DNA of 64,000 bases, taken from assembly GCF_028595325.1 (NCBI RefSeq), contig NZ_JAQQXR010000003.1:62001-126000 (forward strand). Direction: 5' to 3'. Both the position numbers and the translations under genes were made by a program. The DNA is from Janthinobacterium fluminis. GTDB taxonomy: Bacteria; Pseudomonadota; Gammaproteobacteria; Burkholderiales; Burkholderiaceae_D. Below the pieces are notes generated by a model. That model saw nothing but the letters and a program-made list of their open reading frames with translations, had not been told where the DNA came from and searched no databases. Positions 1 through 7,985 of the stretch are shown here, in pieces (position 1 is the first letter of the stretch; every line of letters begins with the position of its first letter).

Positions 1-2
1 TG

Positions 3-392
3 GCGGTGGCGCGCCGCAACGCCGCCGCCAACGGCGCCAGCGTGTCCTTCCTGCGCAGCGACTGGTTCGCCGCGCTGGACGACGCCGTTTTCGACGTCAT
101 CGTCTCGAATCCGCCGTATATCGCCAGCGGCGACCGCCACCTGTCCGAGGGCGACCTGCGCTTCGAGCCGGCCGGCGCGCTGACCGACCACGCCGACGGC
201 CTGTCGGCGCTGCGCCGCATCGTCGCCGGCGCGCCGCGCCACTTGGCGGCGCAGGGCTGGCTGTTGCTGGAGCACGGCTACGACCAGGCCGAGGCCGTGC
301 GCGCCCTGCTCGCCGCCGCCGGCTATGCCGAGGTGCAGAGCTGGCGCGACCTGGCCGGCATCGAGCGGGCCAGCGGCGGCCGCCGCCCCTGA
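3..392 (+). CDS. prmC: PrmC/HemK-type release factor glutamine methyltransferase, C-terminal part
   Basis: This is the C-terminal 129 codons or so of an N5-glutamine S-adenosylmethionine methyltransferase; the start lies left of the window. The NPPY motif that holds the target glutamine amide is visible at about nt 109-120, preceded by an acidic [10 protein letters not shown] strand and followed by the usual LEHGYDQ segment and a short C-terminal RDLAG stretch. Enzymes of this family methylate the GGQ glutamine of peptide chain release factors RF1 and RF2. The SAM-binding glycine-rich loop must lie upstream of the edge, so PrmC cannot be strictly separated from PrmB, but the LEHGYDQ and RDLAGIER ending favours PrmC. 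No prfA or glutaredoxin gene follows directly. Confidence 0.85.
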   Translation, partial: AVARRNAAANGASVSFLRSDWFAALDDAVFDVIVSNPPYIASGDRHLSEGDLRFEPAGALTDHADGLSALRRIVAGAPRHLAAQGWLLLEHGYDQAEAVRALLAAAGYAEVQSWRDLAGIERASGGRRP

Positions 393-562
393 GCCGGCGC
401 GCCGACTTTGTTAAAATACCAAGCGATCCCCTGACCGAGCGTGGCCATGGAGCAGGGCCGGCCCGGCGCGCGGCGCTTTTGGGCGGGCGACGACGCAGTT
501 GCCGGTTTTCGGTTACTCTCAGCACGAATAAAATATTTGCTGCACAAGAAAGGAAGATCAAA

Positions 563-2146
563 TTGTCCAATCTATTGACACGCCGCCTGGCCTTGCTGGC
601 CGACGATGCCCACCGCGGCCTGCTGGCCGGCGGCTTGCGCGGCATCGAAAGGGAAACCCTGCGCGTCGATTCCGCCGGCCACCTGGCCGCGACCGCGCAC
701 CCGGCGGCGCTGGGTTCGGCCCTGACCCACCCGCAGATCACCACCGACTACGCCGAGGCCCTGCTCGAATTCATCACCCCGGCCGAGCACGACATCGGCC
801 TCACGCTCGACAAGCTCGACGGCATCCACCGCTACGCCTATTCCCGCCTCGGCGACGAGCTGCTGTGGAGCCAGTCCATGCCCAGCCAGTTGCCCGGCGA
901 GCAAGAGATCCAGATCGCCTGGTACGGCAAGTCCAACCTCGGCATGCTCAAGCACGTCTACCGGCGCGGCCTGGCGCTGCGCTACGGCAAGGCCATGCAG
1001 TGCATCGCCGGCATCCACTACAACTACTCGCTCGACGAGCGCCTGTGGCGCGTGCTGGCCGCCGACAGCGGCGCGAAGGCGGCGCCGCTGGCCTACCAGT
1101 CGGCCAGCTACCTGGCGACGATACGCAATTTCCGCCGCTACAGCTGGCTGCTGATGTACCTGTTCGGCGCCTCGCCGGCGCTGTCGAGCGGCTTCCTGCG
1201 CGGCGCGCCGCACCAGTTGCAGACGCTGTCGGACGACACGCTGTACCTGCCCCACGCGACCAGCCTGCGCATGAGCGACCTCGGTTACCAGAACGACGCC
1301 CAGTCCGGCCTGCGCCCCCACGAGAACAGCCTCGACGACTATGTGGCGGCGCTGACCAAGGCCGTCAACCAGGCTTACCCGCCGTATGCGGAGCTGGGCA
1401 CGAAACGCGACGGCGAGTGGATACAGCTGAGCAGCAACGTGCTGCAGATCGAGAACGAATACTATTCGACGATACGGCCGAAGCGCGTGATCCGCACCGG
1501 CGAGCGGCCGATCCAGGCGCTGTGCCTGCGCGGCGTGCAGTACATCGAAGTGCGCTGCCTGGACGTCGACCCCTTCGAGCCGGTCGGCATCAGCGTCGCG
1601 ACCGGGCGCTTCCTCGACGCCTTCCTGCTGTTCTGCGCCCTCGACGAGAGCGCCGCCATCTCCGAGCAGCAGAGCGCCATGTACACGGAAAACTTCGCCC
1701 GCACCGTCAAGGAAGGCCGCCGCCCCGGCCTGACGCTGCGCCGCGACGACGGCGACATCGGCCTGCGGGACTGGGGCCGCGAACTGCTCGAACGCATCGC
1801 CCCGGTGGCGGCCCTGCTCGACGCCCAGCGCGGCGACACGGTCCACGCCGACGCGCTGGCGGCGCAGGCGGCCAAGCTGGCCGACGCCGACGCGACGCCG
1901 TCGGCCAAGGTGCTGGCCGAGCTGCGCGGCAACGGCGGCTCCTTCGCCGACTTCGGCCTGCGCCAGAGCCTGCGCCACGCCGCCTACTTCCGCGCCCACC
2001 CGCCGACGCCGGCCGAGCAAGCCTACTTCGGCGAACTGGCCGCCGCCTCGCTGGCCGAACAGGACGCCATCGAGCGCACGCCGGCCGGCAGCTTCGACGA
2101 CTATGTCGCGGCCTACCGCGCCAGCACGCTGTGCCCGCACTGCTGA
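563..2146 (+). CDS. gshA: Glutamate-cysteine ligase (proteobacterial type)
   Basis: Catalyses the ATP-dependent first step of glutathione synthesis, joining L-glutamate and L-cysteine. The 527-aa product matches the proteobacterial GshA class in length (about 518 aa in E. coli) and in sequence: an N-terminal [11 protein letters not shown] segment, then EALLEFITP, a [11 protein letters not shown] segment and [18 protein letters not shown] start at 563 is chosen because AGGAAG sits six bases upstream (551-556) and the protein then begins at the usual family position; the longer in-frame reading from 479 is not conserved-looking. A polyamine deacetylase-like gene follows after 16 bases on the same strand, so the two are probably co-transcribed. 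Confidence 0.95.
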   Translation: MSNLLTRRLALLADDAHRGLLAGGLRGIERETLRVDSAGHLAATAHPAALGSALTHPQITTDYAEALLEFITPAEHDIGLTLDKLDGIHRYAYSRLGDELLWSQSMPSQLPGEQEIQIAWYGKSNLGMLKHVYRRGLALRYGKAMQCIAGIHYNYSLDERLWRVLAADSGAKAAPLAYQSASYLATIRNFRRYSWLLMYLFGASPALSSGFLRGAPHQLQTLSDDTLYLPHATSLRMSDLGYQNDAQSGLRPHENSLDDYVAALTKAVNQAYPPYAELGTKRDGEWIQLSSNVLQIENEYYSTIRPKRVIRTGERPIQALCLRGVQYIEVRCLDVDPFEPVGISVATGRFLDAFLLFCALDESAAISEQQSAMYTENFARTVKEGRRPGLTLRRDDGDIGLRDWGRELLERIAPVAALLDAQRGDTVHADALAAQAAKLADADATPSAKVLAELRGNGGSFADFGLRQSLRHAAYFRAHPPTPAEQAYFGELAAASLAEQDAIERTPAGSFDDYVAAYRASTLCPHC

Positions 2147-2162
2147 AACCCCGAGGCGCGCC

Positions 2163-3206
2163 GTGCTGACCTTCTACAACGAAGCCCACGGCCAGCACAG
2201 CGGCCGCTTCGAGATCTTTCGCGGCGCCATCGTGCCCTGCTTCGAGAAGCCGGAGCGGGCCGACCTGGTCGTCGCCGAGCTGGCGCGGCGCAACCTCGGG
2301 CGCATCGTCACGCCGCACGGCGTGCCGCTGACCTCGCTGGAACGCATCCACACGCCGCGCTATCTGCACTTCCTGCGCCACGCCTGGGCCGACTGGCTGG
2401 CGCTGGACCCGGCCAACGCCGACAAGGACGCCTTCCCGTCCGTGTGGCCGGTGCGCACGCTGCGCGACGACATCGAGCCGGAGAATTTCTGCGCCAGGCT
2501 GGGCCTGTACTCGATGGACAACGGCACGCCGCTGACGGCCGGCACCTGGATCGCCGCGAAAACGGGCGCCGACTGCGCCGTCAACGCGGCCCACGCGCTG
2601 CGCCTGGGCGAGCGCGCCGCGTTCGCGCTGACGCGCCCGCCCGGCCACCACGCCGGCGCCGACTTCTACGGCGGCTACTGCTTCCTCAACAACGCCGCGC
2701 TGGCGGCCCAGCACCTGCTCGACGACGGCGCGCGCCGCGTCGCCATCCTCGACCTCGACTACCACCACGGCAACGGCACCCAGAGCATCTTCTACCAGCG
2801 CAGCGACGTGCAATTCATCTCCATCCACGCCGACCCGCGCAACGAATACCCGTTCTACCTCGGCCACGCCGACGAAACGGGGGCCGGCCCCGGCCTCGGC
2901 TACAACATGAATCTGCCGCTGCCGGCCGGCACCGCGGCGCCGGCCTGGTTCGCCGCGCTGGAGACGGCCTGCATCCGCCTCGGCAGCTACGCGCCCGAGG
3001 CCCTCGTCGTCTCGCTCGGCGTCGACACCTTCGCCGGCGACCCGCTGTCGCACTTCGCGCTGCACAGCGCCGACTTCCTGCGCATCGGCGAGCGCCTGGC
3101 CTGGCTCGGCCTGCCCACCGTCTTCGTCTTCGAGGGCGGCTACGCCATCAAGGAAATCGGCGTCAACGTCGTCAACGTGCTGGAAGGCTTCGAAACGGCC
3201 GAATAA
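2163..3206 (+). CDS. Acetylpolyamine amidohydrolase / class II HDAC-like deacetylase
   Basis: Zinc-dependent deacetylase of the histone deacetylase superfamily. The 347-aa product shows the tandem catalytic histidines in PPGHHAG (H162, H163), the metal-binding D199 and H201 in DLDYHHGNGTQ, a second metal aspartate in SLGVDTF and a late EGGY tyrosine. The N-terminus, with PxFExPxRA and a WPVR loop segment, resembles bacterial acetylpolyamine amidohydrolases (AphA), which deacetylate acetylated putrescine, cadaverine or spermidine, more than generic HDAC-like proteins. The start is GTG at 2163, 16 bases after gshA. Linkage to glutathione synthesis might reflect spermidine and thiol metabolism, but that is inference. 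Substrate is not proven by sequence. Confidence 0.85.
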   Translation: MLTFYNEAHGQHSGRFEIFRGAIVPCFEKPERADLVVAELARRNLGRIVTPHGVPLTSLERIHTPRYLHFLRHAWADWLALDPANADKDAFPSVWPVRTLRDDIEPENFCARLGLYSMDNGTPLTAGTWIAAKTGADCAVNAAHALRLGERAAFALTRPPGHHAGADFYGGYCFLNNAALAAQHLLDDGARRVAILDLDYHHGNGTQSIFYQRSDVQFISIHADPRNEYPFYLGHADETGAGPGLGYNMNLPLPAGTAAPAWFAALETACIRLGSYAPEALVVSLGVDTFAGDPLSHFALHSADFLRIGERLAWLGLPTVFVFEGGYAIKEIGVNVVNVLEGFETAE

Positions 3207-3227
3207 GGCGCGGGCCAGGAAATATAA

Positions 3228-3258
3228 AAATCGCTTGCAATTAAATAGTGCACGATTT
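3228..3258. promoter_or_regulatory. Possible operator upstream of ohr
   Basis: An inverted repeat AAATCG (3228-3233) and CGATTT (3253-3258) flanks an AT-rich stretch containing TTGCAATTAAAT, in the 199-bp gap before ohr. ohr genes are commonly controlled by the MarR-type peroxide sensor OhrR, which binds AT-rich palindromes close to the promoter. No ohrR gene is in the window, so the assignment rests on position and composition only. A second AT-rich block follows at about 3330-3366. Confidence 0.35.
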
Positions 3259-3405
3259 ATAGTTTGCTCATGGGCGCCACGGACAGCAGCGGCAACGCAG
3301 ATTTCCGCGCACCCTGGCTTCACGTTTTAAGTAGCTTGCTATTTGATAGTTAGCTATCTATTTGACCCACGCTTGCAAACAACCACTAACTGATAGGAAA
3401 ACACC

Positions 3406-3831
<426 letters not shown>

Positions 3832-3852
3832 GTATTTCGCGGCAAGACCACG

Positions 3853-3891
3853 GCGGGGCCGGCATCGTTGACGCGACGCCGGCCCCGCTTT
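3853..3891 (+). terminator. Rho-independent terminator after ohr
   Basis: A perfect 11-bp GC stem (3853-3863 pairs with 3878-3888, arm GCGGGGCCGGC) with a 14-nt loop is followed by TTT. It lies 21 bases after the ohr stop and before the next gene. Confidence 0.7.
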
Positions 3892-3929
3892 GCCGCATTA
3901 GAATGGCGGCTGGATTCCATGGAGGGCAC

Positions 3930-4382
3930 ATGACGGATTGGCAATGGCTGACATTTGAGGAATTAAGCAAGACGGAGCTGTACCGGCTGCTGGCGCTGCG
4001 CCAGGAAGTGTTTGTGCTGGAGCAGCGATGCCTGTACCAGGACCTGGACGGCCGCGACCTGGACGCCTGGCATTTGCTGGGCTGGCAAACAGTGGACGGC
4101 AAGCGCAGCCTGGCCGCCAGCCTGCGCTGCCTCGCGCCGGGCGCGAAGTACCCGGAAATGTCGCTGGGCCGGGTGCTGACGGCGCCGGCCGCGCGCGGCA
4201 CCGGCGTCGGCAGGCAATTGCTGGCACAGGGCATCGCCCGCGCCGAGCGGCAATTCCCCGGCCACGCGATCCGCATCGACGCCCAGCGCTATCTGGAGCG
4301 CTTCTATCAAAGTTTCGGTTTCGTCAGCGTCGGCGCGCCCTACGACGAGGATGGCATCGAGCACATCGACATGCTGCGCTAA
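3930..4382 (+). CDS. elaA: GNAT family N-acetyltransferase, ElaA type
   Basis: 150-aa GCN5-related acetyltransferase of the ElaA family. It has the N-terminal ElaA signature region (ELYRLLALRQEVFVLEQRCLYQDLDGRDLDA), the acetyl-CoA pyrophosphate-binding segment ARGTGVGRQLL and the closing FYQSFGFVSVG motif with YDEDGIEHIDM. The natural substrate of ElaA is not established. The start is ATG at 3930 because GGAGGG lies four bases upstream; an earlier in-frame ATG at 3903 lacks such a site. The gene stands alone and is convergent with the sensor kinase gene that follows. Confidence 0.88.
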   Translation: MTDWQWLTFEELSKTELYRLLALRQEVFVLEQRCLYQDLDGRDLDAWHLLGWQTVDGKRSLAASLRCLAPGAKYPEMSLGRVLTAPAARGTGVGRQLLAQGIARAERQFPGHAIRIDAQRYLERFYQSFGFVSVGAPYDEDGIEHIDMLR

Positions 4383-4402
4383 AGGGCTGGCGGCACGCGG
4401 CC

Positions 4403-5638
4403 TCAGAACGTCACGACGAAGCGCGCCCCGGCCGTCACCGATCTGGCATGGCGCACCGTGCCGCCGTTGCCGTGCACCAGTTGGCGCACCATCGCCAGGC
4501 CGATGCCGCGGCCCTGCTTCTTGGTCGAAAAGAACGGCGTGAAGATATGCGCCGCCATCGCCTCCGGCACGCCCGGGCCGTTGTCGACGATGTCGATGCG
4601 CAGCCGCCCGCCCCGGCTCAGGCGCGCACTGACGACGGCTTGCGGCGCCGCGACGCCGGCCGTCGCCTCGGCGGCGTTTTTCAGCAGGTTGATCAGGGCC
4701 TGCTCCAACTGCCCCGGGTCGACCAGCACTTCCAGCGAGGCCGGCTCGACCGAAAACGCGGCGCGCCCGCCGCGCGCCCGCCAGGCCGGCCCCAGCAAGG
4801 CGTCCAGGCGGCCGAACAGCTCGTCGAGCCGGACCCGCTCGGCCTGCGGCTGCGGCAGGTTCGACAGGCTGCGGTAACTGGCGACGAAATCGACCAGGCT
4901 GCCGGCGCGCCGGCTGATCGCGTCGAGCGCCGTGCCCAGGTCCTCGCCCACGTCGGCCGGCAAATCGCCGTGCAATTCATCGAGCAAATCGTAGGCGGTG
5001 CGCGACAGCGACGCCACCGGCGTCAGCGAATTCATGATTTCATGGGTCAGCACGTGCACCAGCTGGCGCCAGGCGTTCAACGCCTCCGCCTCCAGCTCGC
5101 TTTCGACCGGCATCAGCGCGGCCAGGCGCTGCGCCGCGCCCTGCAGCGTCAGCGCCGTCACGGCCACCAGCGCGCGCTCGGCGCCGCGCTCGGTGTCGAA
5201 GGTGATCAGGCTGCGCCGATCGATCGGCTGGGCGTTCAGCAAGGCATACAGTTGCGGCGAGGCGCAGGCGCGGCCCGGCGCGAGCAGGCGGCGGGCATTG
5301 GCGTTGAGCGGCGTCACGGCGCCCGGCCCGCTCAGCTGCTCGATGCGGAACAGCGCGATCGGCGCGTGTTCCAGGCGCGCCTCCAGCGCCAGCGAGGCGG
5401 CCATCAAATCCTGGCGGTCGAACGGCAGGCCGATGCCCAGTTCGGGCACGCCTTGCGGCCGGCGCGGCGCCAGGCGGGCCAGCCCGCGCCACAGCACGGC
5501 GCCGCACAGCAGCGCCGCCAGCACGCACAGCACCAGCAGGCGCGGCGACGCGGCGGCGGCGTGGGCGCCGGCCGCCGCCGCCATCATGCCGGCGGCGCCG
5601 GCCCAGACGGCCAGCTTCAGGCGCCGCTCAGATGCCAT
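4403..5638 (-). CDS. Sensor histidine kinase, NtrY-like
   Basis: 411-aa membrane histidine kinase. Two hydrophobic segments lie near residues 8-24 and 33-50. They are followed by a short PAS-like linker and the kinase core: the H-box with HEIMNSLTPVASL, an N-box NLLKNAAEAT, a G1-box DNGPGVP, an F-box IFTPFFSTK and a G2-box GRGIGLA. The H-box with HEI-N-LTP is typical of NtrY/NtrB-like kinases that partner sigma-54 activators. Its ATG overlaps the stop of the response regulator gene by 11 bases, so the two proteins are translationally coupled and form one two-component system. No large periplasmic sensory domain is visible. Confidence 0.9.
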   Translation of the reverse strand: MASERRLKLAVWAGAAGMMAAAAGAHAAAASPRLLVLCVLAALLCGAVLWRGLARLAPRRPQGVPELGIGLPFDRQDLMAASLALEARLEHAPIALFRIEQLSGPGAVTPLNANARRLLAPGRACASPQLYALLNAQPIDRRSLITFDTERGAERALVAVTALTLQGAAQRLAALMPVESELEAEALNAWRQLVHVLTHEIMNSLTPVASLSRTAYDLLDELHGDLPADVGEDLGTALDAISRRAGSLVDFVASYRSLSNLPQPQAERVRLDELFGRLDALLGPAWRARGGRAAFSVEPASLEVLVDPGQLEQALINLLKNAAEATAGVAAPQAVVSARLSRGGRLRIDIVDNGPGVPEAMAAHIFTPFFSTKKQGRGIGLAMVRQLVHGNGGTVRHARSVTAGARFVVTF

Positions 5639-6986
5639 GCTTGCCCAGTTTGCGGTACAGCGCGGCGCGGCTCACGCCCAGCATCTTCGCCGTGTGGCTG
5701 ATGTTGCCCTTGGCCTGGGCCAGCGCCGCCGCGATGGCGTCGCGTTCGAGGGCGCCCAGGCTGAAGTCCTCGCCGGCCTCGGCCGCCCTGGCCGGCGCCG
5801 GCGCCGCGCCGGCCGCCGGCGCGGCGCCGGCCAGGCCGAAGTCGTCGACGCCATAGTCGGCGTCGCGGCCGAGGATGACGGCGCGTTCGCAGGCGTGGCG
5901 CAGCGCCCGCACATTGCCCGGCCAGGCGTGCCGCTGCAGCCGCGCCAGCGCCGCCGCGCCCAGCGCGCGCGCCGGGCGCTGATACTGGCGCTCATACGCA
6001 TCGAGGTAGTGGCGCAGCAGGCCGGCGATGTCGTCGCGCCGCTCGCGCAGCGGCGGCACGCGGATGACGATGGTGTTCAGGCGGAACAGCAGGTCGGGGC
6101 GGAACACGGCCGCGTCGAACAGGCGCACCTCGTCGAGGTTGGTGGCGCTGACGATGCGCACGTCGATCGCCTCGGGCCGGTCGGCGCCGATCGGCGTCAC
6201 TTCGCGCCGCTCCAGCGCCGTCAGCAGCTTGGCCTGGGCCGCCAGCGGCATGTTGCCGATCTCGTCGAGGAACAGCGAGCCGCCGCGCGCGGCCTGGAAA
6301 CGGCCGGCGCGGTCAGCCCTGGCGTCGGTGAACGAGCCTTTGCGGTGGCCGAACAATTCGCTTTCAAAGGTCGATTCCGGCAGCGCCCCCATGTCGACGG
6401 CGAGGAAGGTGCCGGCGGCGCGGCGCGAAGCGAGGTGCAGCGCGCGCGCCACCAACTCCTTGCCGACACCGTTTTCGCCGAGGATCATCACATTCGCCTC
6501 GGTCGGGCCGACGCTGGCGATCATCGTCTTGAGTTCGCGCATGGCCGCCGACTCGCCCATCAGCGCCGCCGTCGCGCCGTCCGCCGGCTGGCGCGCGGCG
6601 CGCCGCGCCAGCGCCTGGTCGACGGCCGCCACCAGACGCGCATTGTCCCAGGGCTTGGTGATGAAGTCGCCGGCGCCGCGCTTGAGCGCCTCGACGGCCA
6701 GCGGCACGTCGGCGTAGGCCGTCAGCGCAATGACGGCCGGCGGGCGCGCCTGCGCCCGCAGCAGGTCGAGCACGGCCAGGCCCTCGGCGCCGTCGATGCG
6801 GCCCGGCGTGAAGTTCAGGTCGAGCAGCACGACGTCGGGCACGCCGGCCGCCAGCAGCGCCGCCAGGCCGGCCGGCTCGTGCAGCGTGGCGACCCGGCCG
6901 TAGCGCCGCCGCAGCAGCAGTTGCGCGGCGCAGGCGACGTCGCTGTCGTCGTCGAGTATCAGGATGTGGGCTGCGGAATCGGCCAT
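5628..6986 (-). CDS. Sigma-54-dependent response regulator, NtrC family
   Basis: 452-aa activator with three domains: a receiver domain (acidic pocket D12-D14, phospho-acceptor D56, late K in FITKPW), an AAA+ sigma-54 interaction domain (Walker A GENGVGKE, LFLDEIGN Walker B region, arginine-finger region RPDLLFRL) and a C-terminal Fis-type helix-turn-helix (ISHTAKMLGVSRAALYRKL). The GAFTGA loop that contacts sigma-54 reads GSFTDA at 217-222: the FT pair is kept while A and the last G are changed. ATG 6986 is preferred over a TTG at 7016 because it places the receiver at the usual distance. The divergent gap carries matching palindromes and a sigma-54 promoter, so the likely target is the SIMPL/FtsX pair. 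Confidence 0.93.
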   Translation of the reverse strand: MADSAAHILILDDDSDVACAAQLLLRRRYGRVATLHEPAGLAALLAAGVPDVVLLDLNFTPGRIDGAEGLAVLDLLRAQARPPAVIALTAYADVPLAVEALKRGAGDFITKPWDNARLVAAVDQALARRAARQPADGATAALMGESAAMRELKTMIASVGPTEANVMILGENGVGKELVARALHLASRRAAGTFLAVDMGALPESTFESELFGHRKGSFTDARADRAGRFQAARGGSLFLDEIGNMPLAAQAKLLTALERREVTPIGADRPEAIDVRIVSATNLDEVRLFDAAVFRPDLLFRLNTIVIRVPPLRERRDDIAGLLRHYLDAYERQYQRPARALGAAALARLQRHAWPGNVRALRHACERAVILGRDADYGVDDFGLAGAAPAAGAAPAPARAAEAGEDFSLGALERDAIAAALAQAKGNISHTAKMLGVSRAALYRKLGKHGI

Positions 6987-7049
6987 GGGGACAGTGGTGA
7001 ATGAGCAAGATTGCAAGGCATTCTAACAGCCGCGCCGCCGCCCGGGGGC

Positions 7050-7070
7050 GGCCGGCCGGCGGCCTTTTTT
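7050..7070 (+). terminator. Terminator-like hairpin between divergent genes
   Basis: A 5-bp GC stem (GGCCG 7050-7054 with CGGCC 7060-7064) is followed directly by six T (7065-7070). No + strand gene ends here, so it may block antisense read-through into the sigma-54 promoter region, or may be coincidental in this GC-rich stretch. Confidence 0.3.
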
Positions 7071-7085
7071 GCGGCGCCGGCGCCG

Positions 7086-7127
7086 CTGTCCGCTTCCGGA
7101 CAGTGGCCGCTGTCCGGCTACGGACAC
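7086..7127. promoter_or_regulatory. Two palindromic activator sites (upstream activating sequences)
   Basis: Two copies of TGTCCG-N4-CGGACA lie at 7087-7102 (spacer CTTC; palindrome extends to 7086-7103) and 7111-7126 (spacer GCTA). Their centres are 24 bp apart and they end about 40 bp upstream of the sigma-54 promoter. NtrC-family dimers bind such paired dyads upstream of their promoters. The divergently encoded NtrC-type regulator is the obvious candidate to bind here. Confidence 0.8.
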
Positions 7128-7164
7128 TCGCCCGCGCCGGCCCGGGCCGGCCCCGCCGGAACCC

Positions 7165-7180
7165 TGGCACGGCCATTGCT
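7165..7180 (+). promoter_or_regulatory. Sigma-54 (RpoN) promoter
   Basis: TGGCACGGCCATTGCT matches the sigma-54 consensus TGGCACG-N4-TTGCW exactly, with the GG (-24) and GC (-12) elements at the required spacing. It faces the SIMPL-domain gene starting at 7263, which leaves a leader of roughly 70 bases. The upstream dyads complete a standard enhancer-promoter layout. Confidence 0.88.
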
Positions 7181-7262
7181 AACTAAGCCATGTTAGTCTT
7201 TGTGCACACTCGAAAAATGTGTGCCCCCGGGCGCGCCTGTCCACCTTTTTATAGGAAACACG

Positions 7263-7976
7263 ATGTTAAGACCCGCCGCCCTGAGCTTTGCGCTGCTGTG
7301 CTGCCACGCCGCCGCATGCGCCTCGCCGCTGCCCGACTATCCCTTCGTCAGCGCCAGCGGCAAGGCCGAGCAGTGGCTGGCGCCGGACATCGGCGAGTTG
7401 CAGTTCGACGTGGTGGCCCAGCGCCGCGACGGCGCCCTGGCGCTGGCCGAGGTCGAGGAGGCGAGCGCCGCGCTGGCGGCGCAGTTCGCCGCGGCCGGCG
7501 TCGACGCGGCCGACATCGACGCCTTCGAGCTGGGCAAGAAATCCGTCGCCGTCGTCGCCCAGGCCGGCGAGGAGCTGGCCTTCAGCACGGCCATCTCGCG
7601 CCACTTCACGGTGCGGGTGCGCGACCTGCGGGCCTGGCCCGACTACATCGCCGCGCTGCTGGCGCACAAGGCCGTCGACAATCTCGGCGTCGCCTTCGAC
7701 CGCGTCGACCGCGCGCAGGTCGAGCAGCGCCTGCTGCTGGAGGCGGCGCAGAATGCGCGCCGCACGGCGGCCGACCTGGCGCAGGCCTTCGGCCGCAAGC
7801 CGGGCGCGGCGGTGGCCATTTCCAGGACGCCGCCCGACAAGCTGGGCGGGGCCTTCGGCTTCGCCGGCGCCGCCGCGGAAACGGCCGCCGCGCGGACGCC
7901 CGCCGCGCGCGGCAACGCCGTGCCGGCCGCGATCCAGTTCGGCCAAACGGTGCACGCCGTCTTCCGCCTCAAGTAG
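7263..7976 (+). CDS. SIMPL-domain (DUF541) exported protein
   Basis: 237-aa protein with a signal peptide (MLRPAALSFALLCCHAAACA, cleavage near residue 20) and a SIMPL/DUF541 fold: the opening VSASGKAEQWLAPDIGELQFDV strand and the later RTAADLAQAFGRKPGAAVAIS segment are typical. The molecular role of SIMPL proteins is poorly defined; many are periplasmic. ATG 7263 follows AGGAAA and puts the signal peptide at the N-terminus. It is the first gene downstream of the sigma-54 promoter and is nine bases from the permease gene, so the pair should be co-expressed under the NtrC-type regulator. Confidence 0.85.
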   Translation: MLRPAALSFALLCCHAAACASPLPDYPFVSASGKAEQWLAPDIGELQFDVVAQRRDGALALAEVEEASAALAAQFAAAGVDAADIDAFELGKKSVAVVAQAGEELAFSTAISRHFTVRVRDLRAWPDYIAALLAHKAVDNLGVAFDRVDRAQVEQRLLLEAAQNARRTAADLAQAFGRKPGAAVAISRTPPDKLGGAFGFAGAAAETAAARTPAARGNAVPAAIQFGQTVHAVFRLK

Positions 7977-7985
7977 GCGGCAACG

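Noticed and set aside
572-2140. Long open frame on the minus strand across gshA
   Set aside because: It mirrors gshA in a GC-rich sequence; the predicted protein is low-complexity Arg/Ala/Gln-rich and gshA explains the region.
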